From an uncultured Flavobacteriaceae bacterium (GTDB lineage: Bacteria > Bacteroidota > Bacteroidia > Flavobacteriales > Flavobacteriaceae), in assembly GCA_937944485.1 (NCBI GenBank), contig CALDYU010000007.1, positions 62,001-126,000 of the forward strand: 64,000 bases of DNA. Reading direction: 5' to 3'. This document shows, one piece after another, positions 28,012-37,176 of this stretch. The notes beneath the pieces are model-generated. The model saw only the letters and a list, made by a program, of their open reading frames with translations. It was not told the origin of the DNA and ran no database searches. Both the position numbers and the translations under genes were made by a program. Position 1 is the stretch's first letter; every line of letters begins with the position of its first letter.

Positions 28012-29475
28012 CTATTTATCTAGACTTTTTAAAAAATCTTTCACCATTTTAAAATCATCAAAATCGACACGTTGCCCATTTGTTTCTTGATAGGTTTCAT
28101 GACCTTTACCAGCGACAAGAATTATATCATGGGCTGACGCCAACTGACACGCGGTTTTGATTGCTTGTTTTCTATTTACAATCGATACTATTTTTTTTAC
28201 GTTTTGCGGTTCAACGCCACCTTCCATTTCTTCAATAATCATCTCAGGAGATTCTGATCTCGGATTATCTGAAGTAAAAATGGTTTTGTTGCTCATTTCA
28301 GAAGCGATATGACCCATAACCGGGCGCTTAGACCTGTCTCTGTCGCCACCACACCCCACAACGGTGATGACGTTTTCATTTCCAGTTCTCAATGTGTTGA
28401 TGGTATCAAGCACATTTTTTAACGCGTCCGGTGTATGGGCATAATCAACTATCGCAGTAATTTTTTCTTTCGAGATAAAGTATTGGAATCGCCCATCTAC
28501 GTTTTCCAATTCACTTAAGAGTTGCAGTATTTCTAATTTTTCTAAGCCTAATAAATCTGCAGTTGCATAAATTGCAAGCATGTTATAAGCATTAAAATGA
28601 CCAATTAATTTAGTCCACAACTCACTATCATCAATTTTTAGTAGTTGACCGTCAAATTGGTTTTCTAATATTTGAGCCCTATAATTCGCATAGCTTTTTA
28701 GGGCATAGGTATTTTTTTTTGCATTCGTATTTTGCAGCATCACTAAACCATTCTTATCATCAATATTTGATAAGGCAAAAGCTGTTTCTGGTAAATTATC
28801 GAACAACATTTTTTTAGTATCGCGATACTCCGCAAATGTCTTATGGTAGTCTAAATGGTCATGCGACAAATTAGTAAATAAGGCACCTTCAAAGACTAAA
28901 CCCTCTGTTCTTCTTTGGTGAATACCATGAGAGCTAACCTCCATAAAGCAACATTCTACACCAGCTTCAGTCATCATATGCAGATGCTGATTAATTACTA
29001 AAGCATCTGGGGTGGTATGCGTTGTTGGATATTCGACATCATCAACCATAATTTTAATGGTCGATAGCAAGCCGACTTTATAACCCGCTTTTTTAAACAA
29101 CTGATACAATAAACTACTTACCGTGGTTTTTCCATTAGTGCCTGTAACACCAACTAATTTTAAATTCTTAGAAGGATTACCATAGAAATTAGACGCCATG
29201 ATGGCTAAAGCTGAATTTGCGTTTTTTACTTCTAGATAGGTAATTTCATTAATCAACTGCTCCGGTAGTTTTTCGCAAACAATGGCTTTTGCACCCGCGT
29301 TAATGGCCTTTTCAATATAATCGTGACCATCAGTTATGGTTCCAGGTACCGCAATAAAAACATCATCCATGGCAACTTTACGCGAATCAAAATGAATGGC
29401 ATTTACCATTACATTGGTAGATCCGCTGACGGCCTGAAGCCCTACCCCATACAATATGTCTTTTAACAACTTCAT
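28012..29475 (-). CDS. murE: UDP-MurNAc-tripeptide synthetase
   Basis: Adds the third amino acid to UDP-MurNAc-L-Ala-D-Glu. The ATP loop is GVTGTNGKTTVSSLL and the central motif is NLSHDHLDYHKT. The DNPR motif in FTSDNPRSESP is the hallmark of meso-diaminopimelate-specific MurE, so the wall should be of the mDAP type. C-terminal AGKGHETYQ is also present. 487 residues, normal. Start overlaps the ftsI stop by 4 bases (ATGA). No murF follows; it must be elsewhere in the genome. Confidence 0.98.
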   Translation of the reverse strand: MKLLKDILYGVGLQAVSGSTNVMVNAIHFDSRKVAMDDVFIAVPGTITDGHDYIEKAINAGAKAIVCEKLPEQLINEITYLEVKNANSALAIMASNFYGNPSKNLKLVGVTGTNGKTTVSSLLYQLFKKAGYKVGLLSTIKIMVDDVEYPTTHTTPDALVINQHLHMMTEAGVECCFMEVSSHGIHQRRTEGLVFEGALFTNLSHDHLDYHKTFAEYRDTKKMLFDNLPETAFALSNIDDKNGLVMLQNTNAKKNTYALKSYANYRAQILENQFDGQLLKIDDSELWTKLIGHFNAYNMLAIYATADLLGLEKLEILQLLSELENVDGRFQYFISKEKITAIVDYAHTPDALKNVLDTINTLRTGNENVITVVGCGGDRDRSKRPVMGHIASEMSNKTIFTSDNPRSESPEMIIEEMEGGVEPQNVKKIVSIVNRKQAIKTACQLASAHDIILVAGKGHETYQETNGQRVDFDDFKMVKDFLKSLDK

Positions 29476-31478
29476 GATAATTCTAACACGATGGTTTGCG
29501 CTTTCTTTATAGCAGTTCCTTGCGAGACTGATTGTTTTTTAACTTTTCCATTGCCCTTCACCTTCACTTGCAAGCCTAAGTTTTCTAGAATTGCAATGGC
29601 ATCCATACCACACATTCCCTTTACATTTGGAACTTTGTTGTATTTCTTCTGAGCCTCAGCATAGAAGCGTTGATATGAATTTTCTAATTCATTATCGGGC
29701 ATTTCAAATTGCTCAACCTCTTCTATCAATGGTGAGGATGTGTACACTTTTTGAGCAACAGATTTGAAAACAGGACCAGATACGTCTGCCCCATAATAAC
29801 CCACACTTTTATCAGGCTCATGAATCACTACGATGCAAGAGTATTTGGGGTTATCCGCTGGAAAATAGCCTGAAAAAGTAGAGATATACCTTAATTTATC
29901 AGGGTCTTTGCTGACATAATTTTTTTGTGCGGTTCCCGTCTTTCCAGCCATTGAAAAGTTTGGTGAGTACATGTTATGACCCGTTCCGTGCTTTTTTTCC
30001 ACAACATTTTTCAACATTTGCTGTACCTTTTTAACTGTGGCTTTTGAACAAATTGCGGGATTGATAATTTTTTTGTCAAATTTTCGAATCGTCTTATTCC
30101 ATTCTTTGACTTCTTTTATCATTCGCGGTTTTACCATGACACCGTCGTTTGCGATGGCATTATAAAAGGTGAGTGTTTGCAAAGGCGTCATTGATACCTC
30201 GTAGCCATGCGACATCCACGCCAGCGAAACACCTGACCAACCTTTATCACCAGGAAAGCGTATAACAGGTGCACCTTCTCCTTTAATGGGGAGTCCTAAT
30301 TTTTCATTCAAATTCATGCTGGCCAAACGATTCACAAAACGAGATGGCTTTTCTTTGTAACCATTATGGATAATTTTTGCAAAGGCCGTATTCGAAGAAA
30401 GCTCAAAAGCCTTCGATGCTGAAATTTTTCCGTATCCGCCCCATTTAGAATCTTTTACGGTTCTGTCATACACCTTAAAGCGCCCTTTTTCAGTATCGAT
30501 AACCGTGCTGGTATCAATTACTTTATCTTCAAGTGCTGCAACCATGCTCATCAACTTAAATACAGAGCCTGGCTCATGCGATTCACCAATGGCATAGTTC
30601 AATCGTTCGTAATATTTTCCTTCAGCAGTACGGCCTAAATTAGAAATTGCCTTTACCTCACCCGTTTTAACTTCCATAACAATGACACTACCGTGATCGG
30701 CTTTGTATTTTTCTAACTGACCCAGTAGCGCGTGATGTGCGATATCTTGAATATTGATATCCATCGTAGAAATTAAGTCATAGCCGTCTTTAGGTTCAAC
30801 TATATTGTCCCATCCTATGGGTTTCCATTGACCCTTGGCAATTTTTTGCTTTTCTCGCTTTCCTTCCACTCCTCGTAAATACTCCCCGAAAGCACGTTCT
30901 AAACCAACACCACTATAATATCCGTTTTCATCTACATTTTCATAGCCAACACTACGTTCGGCAATTTTTCCTAGCGGATGCTCACGTACCGTTTTTTGTT
31001 CGATAATAAGTCCTCCTTTATAAGGCCCTTTATTGAATAGCGGAAATTCTTTCACTGCCATGTACTCCGAGTAATCTAGGTTTCTAGCGATTAAGGCATA
31101 CCTATTTTTGTTTTCTTTCGCTTTTCGTAATAGTTGCTGGTAGTGTGATGAAGATTTACCTAATAACTCAGCCAACTTCTCGGAAAGTGACTTTATATTA
31201 TCCGTAAAATCTTGTGACTTTACCGTTACCGCATCGAATCGTATGGTATATCTTGAAACTGAAGTCGCCAATAGGCTACCATCGTCAGAGAATAAATTAC
31301 CTCTATTAGGAGTGATGGTGAAAATTTTTGTAGTTCGCTTTTCTGCAAGGTCTCGGTATTTGTCACCATCAACTACCTGAATATTTACCAACTTAAAAAC
31401 TACGGCACAGGCAAATACAAAGAGACATGCAGCCACTAGATACAAACGGGTCATTATGTTTTTATCTTTTACTGCCAC
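29472..31478 (-). CDS. ftsI: Septal transpeptidase FtsI (PBP3) with PASTA domain
   Basis: Class B penicillin-binding protein that cross-links septal peptidoglycan. One membrane anchor (residues about 10-30), a PBP dimerisation domain, then the transpeptidase domain with SVFK (305-308), SSN (361-363) and KTGT (513-516). A single C-terminal PASTA domain (about 605-668, NKVPNVKGMCGMDAIAIL...) is present, as in many Gram-positive division PBPs and Bacteroidota, but not in E. coli FtsI. The start overlaps the ftsL stop by one base. Confidence 0.97.
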   Translation of the reverse strand: MAVKDKNIMTRLYLVAACLFVFACAVVFKLVNIQVVDGDKYRDLAEKRTTKIFTITPNRGNLFSDDGSLLATSVSRYTIRFDAVTVKSQDFTDNIKSLSEKLAELLGKSSSHYQQLLRKAKENKNRYALIARNLDYSEYMAVKEFPLFNKGPYKGGLIIEQKTVREHPLGKIAERSVGYENVDENGYYSGVGLERAFGEYLRGVEGKREKQKIAKGQWKPIGWDNIVEPKDGYDLISTMDINIQDIAHHALLGQLEKYKADHGSVIVMEVKTGEVKAISNLGRTAEGKYYERLNYAIGESHEPGSVFKLMSMVAALEDKVIDTSTVIDTEKGRFKVYDRTVKDSKWGGYGKISASKAFELSSNTAFAKIIHNGYKEKPSRFVNRLASMNLNEKLGLPIKGEGAPVIRFPGDKGWSGVSLAWMSHGYEVSMTPLQTLTFYNAIANDGVMVKPRMIKEVKEWNKTIRKFDKKIINPAICSKATVKKVQQMLKNVVEKKHGTGHNMYSPNFSMAGKTGTAQKNYVSKDPDKLRYISTFSGYFPADNPKYSCIVVIHEPDKSVGYYGADVSGPVFKSVAQKVYTSSPLIEEVEQFEMPDNELENSYQRFYAEAQKKYNKVPNVKGMCGMDAIAILENLGLQVKVKGNGKVKKQSVSQGTAIKKAQTIVLELS

Positions 31479-31801
31479 TAGTTTGCTTGCTGCGTTTTTA
31501 CTTTAATTTTCTGTGGTGGAATTTCCGATGGGTATAATTCTTTTTCTTGTAGTACTTGCGTAATCTTAGATTCTAACTTCATACGCTGCACATCTTTATG
31601 TAAATCAAAATATTCATTTCTCAATTCTTTAACCTCTTCACTAAGGGTAGCGATTTGATGTACTTTTTTATCAGCACTGTGAGAGCTGCTTATCATTACC
31701 GCAGCTAGAAAAGACACGAAAATGATAAACAACCAATTTTTTGGCGCATCATCACTGACCAAAAAGGTGCCTCTCAAAACATTTAATAATCTATATTTCA
31801 T
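31478..31801 (-). CDS. ftsL: FtsL-like cell division protein
   Basis: A 107-residue bitopic protein: basic N-terminus, one membrane segment (about residues 23-40, NWLFIIFVSFLAAVMIS), then a heptad-rich coiled coil (LSEEVKELRNEYFDLHKDVQ). Little primary-sequence conservation exists in this family, so the call rests on size, topology and position between rsmH and ftsI. It would pair with a FtsB-type protein encoded elsewhere and with FtsQ. Confidence 0.85.
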   Translation of the reverse strand: MKYRLLNVLRGTFLVSDDAPKNWLFIIFVSFLAAVMISSSHSADKKVHQIATLSEEVKELRNEYFDLHKDVQRMKLESKITQVLQEKELYPSEIPPQKIKVKTQQAN

Positions 31802-31819
31802 CTTTCTAATTCTTCGTCT

Positions 31820-32713
31820 TTATATTCGTTCCGCTACACGGAGTTTTGCACTACGTGCCCTATTATTCATACTTATTTCCTCTCTAGACGGAACAATTAA
31901 GCCTCCTACCTTTTTAAGAGGTACATTACGATTGCCAAAAAAATCTTTCTCTGCCTCGCCTTCAAACCGACCATCTCTTATAAAGCGTTTAACTAATCGA
32001 TCTTCTAGAGAATGATAACTTATCGCACTCAATCTTCCTCCTGATGCGAGCAAATCAGCCGTTTGCGTTAAAAATTCTTCTAAGGCCGAAATTTCTTGAT
32101 TCACTTCTATGCGAATAGCTTGATATATTTGCGCTAAAATTTTATGCTCTTTTGCCTTCGGCATAAATCGTTGCAAAATTTCTTTTAACTGCGCTGTTGT
32201 CTTTATTGGTGTTTCTTCTCGCTTTTCAATAATTGCTGTTGCGATTAGGTTTGCATTTCTTAAATCTCCATACCTAAAGAGTATCTTTCTCAAGTCGTCG
32301 TATACATAGTTGTTTACTACCTCAAAAGCCGTAATACTATTTCTTGTACTCATCCGCATATCTAAGTCCGCGTCAAAACGGGTTGAAAATCCGCGTTCTG
32401 CTTTATCAAACTGATGCGATGAAACACCAAAATCTGCCAAGATTCCATCTACTTTCCGAATGCCATAGAACTTTAAAAATTGTTTTATATATCTGAAATT
32501 CTCATTGATCAAAGTGAATCTTTTATCATCGAAAGCATTCACTAGTGCATCTTCATCTTGATCAAAGGCAAATAGTTTGCCTTCATCACCTAATCGTTTC
32601 AGTATTTCTTTGGAATGACCCCCTCCTCCGAAGGTTACATCCACATATATTCCATCTTTTTTTATGTTAAGCCCATCTACAGAAGCGCCTAACAGAACGG
32701 GCTTATGATACAT
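31820..32713 (-). CDS. rsmH: 16S rRNA (cytosine-1402-N4)-methyltransferase RsmH
   Basis: Methylates C1402 in the decoding centre of 16S rRNA; also called MraW. N-terminal MYHKPVLLGASVDGL, SAM loop DVTFGGGGHSKEIL, then DQDEDAL, ILADFGVSSHQFD, RGFSTRFDADLDMRM, and the C-terminal SYHSLEDRLVKRF. The ATG at 32713 gives the family N-terminus (297 residues) and overlaps the mraZ end by 11 bases. An ATG 24 bases upstream is possible but adds nothing conserved. Confidence 0.97.
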   Translation of the reverse strand: MYHKPVLLGASVDGLNIKKDGIYVDVTFGGGGHSKEILKRLGDEGKLFAFDQDEDALVNAFDDKRFTLINENFRYIKQFLKFYGIRKVDGILADFGVSSHQFDKAERGFSTRFDADLDMRMSTRNSITAFEVVNNYVYDDLRKILFRYGDLRNANLIATAIIEKREETPIKTTAQLKEILQRFMPKAKEHKILAQIYQAIRIEVNQEISALEEFLTQTADLLASGGRLSAISYHSLEDRLVKRFIRDGRFEGEAEKDFFGNRNVPLKKVGGLIVPSREEISMNNRARSAKLRVAERI

Positions 32714-33176
32714 CGGCTCCGTCATCGCCATCGTCACCCATTACTTCTTCTGCAAGAGCTGCAAAGTCTTCAGCAGTTTCATCAATTACTTTTTCGTAAT
32801 TGTTCTTATCCCATATTTCAACAATATTAATTGCCGAACTCAAAACCACTTCTTTGGTAATACCAGCTATGGCGATTAAATTTTTTGGTATGAGTAAGCG
32901 CCCAGTAGCATCAACCTCAACCACTTTAACACCAGCAGAAAAACGTCGTATAAAGTCATTGTTTTTTTTCTTGAAGCGATTTTTCTTGTTCATCTTCTCC
33001 ATTAACAAATTCCACTCCTTCATGGGGTACAATTCTAAACATGGTTGAAAAACCGACCTTTTAATCACAAAACCATCTGTTACCACTGGTGACATCTGAT
33101 TTTTGAGCGCAACTGGTAGCATTACCCTACCTTTGGCATCGGCTTTACAATCGTATGTTCCAATGAAATTGATCAC
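32703..33176 (-). CDS. mraZ: Transcriptional regulator MraZ
   Basis: DNA-binding repressor of the dcw operon, first gene of the cluster. Two SpoVT/AbrB-like halves each carry the DxxxR signature: D13-R17 in KADAKGRVMLP and D89-R93 in EVDATGRLLIP. 157 residues, slightly longer than the E. coli protein owing to an acidic C-terminal tail (EEVMGDDGDDGADVS). It should bind the three direct decamers just upstream (33223-33252) and repress its own operon. Confidence 0.97.
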   Translation of the reverse strand: MINFIGTYDCKADAKGRVMLPVALKNQMSPVVTDGFVIKRSVFQPCLELYPMKEWNLLMEKMNKKNRFKKKNNDFIRRFSAGVKVVEVDATGRLLIPKNLIAIAGITKEVVLSSAINIVEIWDKNNYEKVIDETAEDFAALAEEVMGDDGDDGADVS

Positions 33177-33205
33177 TTAAATACTTGACTTTAACCTTTA
33201 AAACT

Positions 33206-33241
33206 CAAATATATATATTTTATTACCACTTTTTACCACAA
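33206..33241 (-). promoter_or_regulatory. Probable promoter of the dcw operon
   Basis: On the minus strand TATATTTG (33213-33206) matches the Bacteroidota -7 element. A TTG at 33241-33239 is the candidate -33 element, with a 25-base spacer, slightly long. The MraZ boxes overlap the -33 region, as expected for repression. Confidence 0.6.
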
Positions 33242-33252
33242 ATTACCACTTT
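33223..33252 (-). promoter_or_regulatory. MraZ operator: three tandem decamers
   Basis: Three back-to-back 10-bp direct repeats, reading on the minus strand AAAGTGGTAA, TTTGTGGTAA, AAAGTGGTAA, with no spacer change. MraZ sites in other bacteria are direct repeats with 10-bp periodicity (TGGGn in E. coli, AAAGTG-type in mollicutes). Position, strand and overlap with the promoter all fit autoregulation. Confidence 0.8.
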
Positions 33253-33391
33253 GTTATAAAAAAATTGATTTTTTAGACGAAATGCCGACTGCAATCATCA
33301 TTTGGCCTCCATTCGAAGTCCTTTTTTTAAGTCCATATTTTTTGACCTAATCGGCAGTTTTTCCTTTTATATTGCACAAAAAAGACGATGT

Positions 33392-33420
33392 TTGTATAAT
33401 CAGCTAAATACCTATATTTG
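33392..33420 (+). promoter_or_regulatory. Promoter of the alpha/beta hydrolase gene
   Basis: TTG at 33392-33394, an 18-base spacer and TATATTTG at 33413-33420 match the Bacteroidota consensus well. The start codon is 24 bases further on. It diverges from the dcw promoter. Confidence 0.7.
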
Positions 33421-33444
33421 CGATTATTGATTGAAGCTTTTTAA

Positions 33445-34209
33445 ATGAAAGAACAACTAAAAACGGAGGGTAAATTCAGATATATTGAAATAGGTGAGGG
33501 CACGCCTATAATTATCTTACATGGCCTCATGGGTGGTTTAAGTAACTTTCACGGTGTGACGGATTATTTTCCTAAAAAAGGATACAAAATCTTGATACCA
33601 GAGCTTCCGATTTACGATATGCCCATGATGAAAACGAACGTGAAACAATTCGCTAAATTCTTAGAAAAATTTATAGAATTTAAAGATTTGAAAGACGTTA
33701 TTCTTTTAGGAAATTCATTAGGAGGTCATATCGGGTTACTACATACAAAATTGTACCCTAAAATGGTTAAGGCTTTGGTAATTACTGGAAGTTCAGGACT
33801 TTACGAAAGTGCCATGGGTGATGGGTATCCAAGAAGAGGAGATTACGAGTTCATTAAGAAAAAAGCGCAAGATGTTTTTTACGACCCTGCTGTGGCCACA
33901 AAAGAAATTGTTGACGAAGTTTTTGAAACTGTTAATGACCGCAGTAAAATTGTAAAAACGCTAGCTATTGCAAAAAGTGCCATACGTCATAATATGGCTA
34001 AGGATTTGCCCAAAATGAAAACACCCACTTGCATTATTTGGGGTGAAGATGATAGCGTTACGCCACCTGATGTGGCTGACCTATTTCATGAACTACTGCC
34101 TGATTCAGACTTATTCTGGATGAAAAAATGCGGACACGCGCCAATGATGGAACATCCTAAAGAATTCAATCAAATTTTAGATGCTTGGTTGCAAAAGCGC
34201 GGATTCTAA
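33445..34209 (+). CDS. Alpha/beta hydrolase
   Basis: A 254-residue cytoplasmic alpha/beta-fold hydrolase, substrate unknown. HGLMGGLSN supplies the oxyanion region, GNSLGGHIG is the nucleophile elbow with the catalytic Ser, and WGEDDSVTP carries the acid. The catalytic His is in KKCGHAPMMEHP. A cap segment (RGDYEFIKKKAQDVFYDP) interrupts the fold. It begins a plus-strand pair with engB, divergent from mraZ, and has its own good promoter. This neighbour pair at the head of the dcw cluster suggests housekeeping function, but no reaction can be assigned. Confidence 0.9.
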   Translation: MKEQLKTEGKFRYIEIGEGTPIIILHGLMGGLSNFHGVTDYFPKKGYKILIPELPIYDMPMMKTNVKQFAKFLEKFIEFKDLKDVILLGNSLGGHIGLLHTKLYPKMVKALVITGSSGLYESAMGDGYPRRGDYEFIKKKAQDVFYDPAVATKEIVDEVFETVNDRSKIVKTLAIAKSAIRHNMAKDLPKMKTPTCIIWGEDDSVTPPDVADLFHELLPDSDLFWMKKCGHAPMMEHPKEFNQILDAWLQKRGF

Positions 34210-34333
34210 ATATTAACCCCTAGCGTGTTTTCTAAAACCAAAACGTTCCATTTTGACAATAGATTAGGTATCGATTAAAGCGAAAAATTTATTTGCAACA
34301 ATATTTTCAATAGTATTTCTAAATTTAGCTAAG

Positions 34334-34951
34334 GTGAAAATCAAATCTGCAAACTTTGTAATGAGCAATTCTGATGTGGCTAAATGTCCGTCAGAACCCT
34401 TACCGGAGTATGCTTTTATTGGCAGGTCTAATGTGGGGAAGTCTTCATTAATTAACATGTTGATGGATCGAAAACACTTGGCGAAAACTTCAGGAAGGCC
34501 AGGTAAAACGCAACTAATCAATCATTTCAAGGTCAATGATAACTGGTTTCTCGTCGATTTGCCTGGCTACGGTTACGCTCGCGTTTCTAAAAAAGATAAA
34601 AATACTTTTCAAAAATACATTACCAATTACTTTCAGCAACGCGAACAATTATTATGTTCTTTTGTATTAGTGGATATTCGCCATGATCCTCAAAAAGTAG
34701 ACACAGATTTCATGCAATGGATGGGCGAAAACGGCATTCCCTTCTGTATCATTTTCACAAAAGCAGATAAGCTGAAACCGAAAGCTATTGAACGGCAGGT
34801 GGATGCGTATTTACAAAAATTGATCGAAAGTCAATGGGAAGAAGCACCTCAACATTTTATTACCTCATCATCGAAAGCTATTGGGCGTGAAGAAGTGCTA
34901 CATTTTATCAAATCGGTTAATGAAGATTTCTTTAAAATGAACGCACTTTAA
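34334..34951 (+). CDS. engB: Ribosome biogenesis GTPase EngB (YsxC/YihA)
   Basis: Essential small GTPase acting in 50S subunit assembly. G1 is GRSNVGKSS, G3 DLPGYG, G4 TKADKL, and G5 is SSSKAIG. 205 residues. The GTG at 34334 gives the family N-terminus MKIKSANFVMSNSDVAKCP; the next ATG would remove part of the first strand, so I keep GTG. The 3' end overlaps tail-to-tail by 20 bases with the following minus-strand gene. Confidence 0.96.
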   Translation: MKIKSANFVMSNSDVAKCPSEPLPEYAFIGRSNVGKSSLINMLMDRKHLAKTSGRPGKTQLINHFKVNDNWFLVDLPGYGYARVSKKDKNTFQKYITNYFQQREQLLCSFVLVDIRHDPQKVDTDFMQWMGENGIPFCIIFTKADKLKPKAIERQVDAYLQKLIESQWEEAPQHFITSSSKAIGREEVLHFIKSVNEDFFKMNAL

Positions 34952-35309
34952 TCAAATCAATAAGTTCTTCAGCACGCGTCAGTCCATTCAATTCTTCAGT
35001 TTTTATAAAAACTTCTAAAGCATTGTTTGAAGTCGTTAATACAATGGGGTAGGTGAATTTGTTTCCGAACTTTGAGGCGTAGGATTGTGAAAATTCATCT
35101 TTATGAAGAAACTCCATCTGCACATCAGTTTCTTTTCTGAAATTTTTCCAAACTGTATTTTCGGTAAAAGCGCCATAAGTAATATCACAAAGACTGCAGT
35201 CATAGGTGTCTGGACTAAATATTTTATGAGCGCTATCTAGAATCATATTCCGCCAACCAGAGTCAGCGTTATATATAAATATTAGTTTTTGCTGTTGCGT
35301 ATTTGGCAT
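34932..35309 (-). CDS. Conserved small protein of unknown function
   Basis: A 125-residue soluble protein, which I do not recognise as a defined family. It begins KLIFIYNADSGWRNMILDSAHK, contains a CSLC pair in DTYDCSLCDITYGAF, and has WKNFRKE and a hydrophobic YPIVLTT strand. The N-terminal layout suggests a compact alpha/beta fold, and the Cys pair might bind metal or react. I use the ATG at 35309 (MPNTQQQ); an ATG 45 bases upstream would run into the divergent lipoprotein gene. Its stop lies inside the end of engB. Confidence 0.65.
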   Translation of the reverse strand: MPNTQQQKLIFIYNADSGWRNMILDSAHKIFSPDTYDCSLCDITYGAFTENTVWKNFRKETDVQMEFLHKDEFSQSYASKFGNKFTYPIVLTTSNNALEVFIKTEELNGLTRAEELIDLIKVRSF

Positions 35310-35386
35310 ATGTTCTAAAAGTATATCTTTAAAGTACCTTATAGGTCTGAGCAATGCTCTTAGACTTACATTCTAAATTCGAACTT

Positions 35387-37027
35387 ATGAAATACTTCGG
35401 AATTATTTCGCTCCTTCTATGGTTAAGTACTAGCTGTACCGAAAACGCTAAAGAAAAGATTCCGTCAGTAAAGGCTCCTTTTTCTAATGTGGATACTTTG
35501 GCAATTAACGATTGGTGGAACCGAGATAGCAATCCTATCATAAATTTAAAAGTGGACAGAGATAGTGTGATTTCTTTTGGAATATATACCGTGTCAAATA
35601 AAACTTTAAAACTGTCGGCACAACTATATCCTTTATATCCTGATGAATCTCGTGAGGTACGCTTGGAAATCAAAGAAAACGGAAAGTGGCACGAAATTCA
35701 GAAACAAAAAATCAATGATATTGGATGGTCCGCCCTTTTTCGCGTTGAAAATTGGGATGACTCAAAAGACACGAAGTATCGGCTTCGCCATGGTGAAAAC
35801 TCAAAATTTGAAGGATTGATTCGCAAAGACCCAAAGGATAAGGAGGCTATTTCTATGGCAGCTCTTTCGTGTAATTCAAATCAAGACAGAGGTATGCGAG
35901 AAAATTACGTGCGTAATATCAATCATCAAAATCCGGATTTAATCTTTTTCGCTGGTGATCAATCGTATGATCATACAGAGCATACCGCCGCGTGGCTAAA
36001 ATTTGGCTTACAGTTTCGAGAAACCTTTCGCAATCGACCAGCTATTACTATTCCTGATGATCATGATATTGGTCAAGGCAATTTATGGGGAGAAAATGGC
36101 AAGCGCTCTGAAATTAATGGTGCTGCAGACGGAGGTTACCGTTACCCTATCGAATATGTGAATATGGTTGAACGTTGCCAAACCGCCCACCTACCCGACC
36201 CCTATGACCCTACTCCTATTCAACGTGGTATAGGCGTATACTATACAAATTTACTTTTAGGAGGTGTTGACTTTGCTATCCTCGAAGACCGAAAGTTTAA
36301 ATCGGGTCCGGCAGGGAAGATTCCGCAACAAGGTCCGAGACCTGATCATATTCGGAATCCCGATTATGACCCCGCTTCCATAGATTTACCAGAACTTAGC
36401 CTATTGGGAGATCGCCAATTACAATTTTTAGAGGATTGGGGAGCTACCAACAAAGAAGCAATCAAAGTGGTGCTTTCTCAGACTGGTTTTTGCGGTGGGG
36501 CACATATACATGGTCAAAAAACAAATCGGCTGCATGCAGATTTAGATTCTAACGGCTGGCCCCAAACAGGAAGAAAAAAAGCGTTAACATTAATTAAAAA
36601 AGCGGGCGCGGTTCATATTGCGGGAGATCAACATTTGGCAACCGTAATCAAACAGGGCATCCATGAATTTGGTGATGGCCCTTGGGCTTTTGTAGTACCG
36701 GCTATAGTCAATGATTATTACAGCCGTTGGTGGTGGCCCGAAGATGAAAAGGCAGGTGTTCATCCAAATCCAAATACTACGTTACCTTGGACGGGTGATT
36801 ATTTAGACGGATTCAATAACAAAATAAGCATGATGGCCTACGTAAACCCTGAAAATGGAATGCGAAGCGGAGCCGCAGCACATTCAAAAGGTGGCGGTTA
36901 CGGACTCATTCGTTTTTATAAAAAAGAGCAAACCACAACCTTTGAATGTTGGCCACGATATGTTGATGTTACCAAGGAAGACGCTAAACAATATGAAGGC
37001 TGGCCCATTACGGTTGCTATGGACTAA
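35387..37027 (+). CDS. PhoD-like metallophosphoesterase lipoprotein
   Basis: A 546-residue exported lipoprotein (signal peptide and lipobox LLLWLSTSC) of the alkaline phosphatase D-like family. Metal-binding motifs are visible: LSCNSNQ, DLIFFAGDQSYDH, the PDDHDIGQGN block and HIAGDQHLATV. Further family features are FAILEDRKFKS and VNDYYSRWWWPED. An N-terminal beta domain (about residues 60-150) precedes the catalytic core. Likely a phosphodiesterase/phosphatase on the periplasmic or outer face; substrate unknown. I start at the ATG of MKYFGII because the upstream ATG (35354) lacks a signal peptide reading from its first residues. Confidence 0.85.
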   Translation: MKYFGIISLLLWLSTSCTENAKEKIPSVKAPFSNVDTLAINDWWNRDSNPIINLKVDRDSVISFGIYTVSNKTLKLSAQLYPLYPDESREVRLEIKENGKWHEIQKQKINDIGWSALFRVENWDDSKDTKYRLRHGENSKFEGLIRKDPKDKEAISMAALSCNSNQDRGMRENYVRNINHQNPDLIFFAGDQSYDHTEHTAAWLKFGLQFRETFRNRPAITIPDDHDIGQGNLWGENGKRSEINGAADGGYRYPIEYVNMVERCQTAHLPDPYDPTPIQRGIGVYYTNLLLGGVDFAILEDRKFKSGPAGKIPQQGPRPDHIRNPDYDPASIDLPELSLLGDRQLQFLEDWGATNKEAIKVVLSQTGFCGGAHIHGQKTNRLHADLDSNGWPQTGRKKALTLIKKAGAVHIAGDQHLATVIKQGIHEFGDGPWAFVVPAIVNDYYSRWWWPEDEKAGVHPNPNTTLPWTGDYLDGFNNKISMMAYVNPENGMRSGAAAHSKGGGYGLIRFYKKEQTTTFECWPRYVDVTKEDAKQYEGWPITVAMD

Positions 37028-37176
37028 TTTTTTTGATTTTTTTCATGTTTAGAAACATTTCTACTTGTTTGTAAGCATTTACGTCACATTCTTTACCGAT
37101 TAATATTGTATTTCTGCTAAATTTAAAGGATTTTTGAGTTATTAGGCTTAGCCAATTGTTGGCCATAAGTTGAAAA

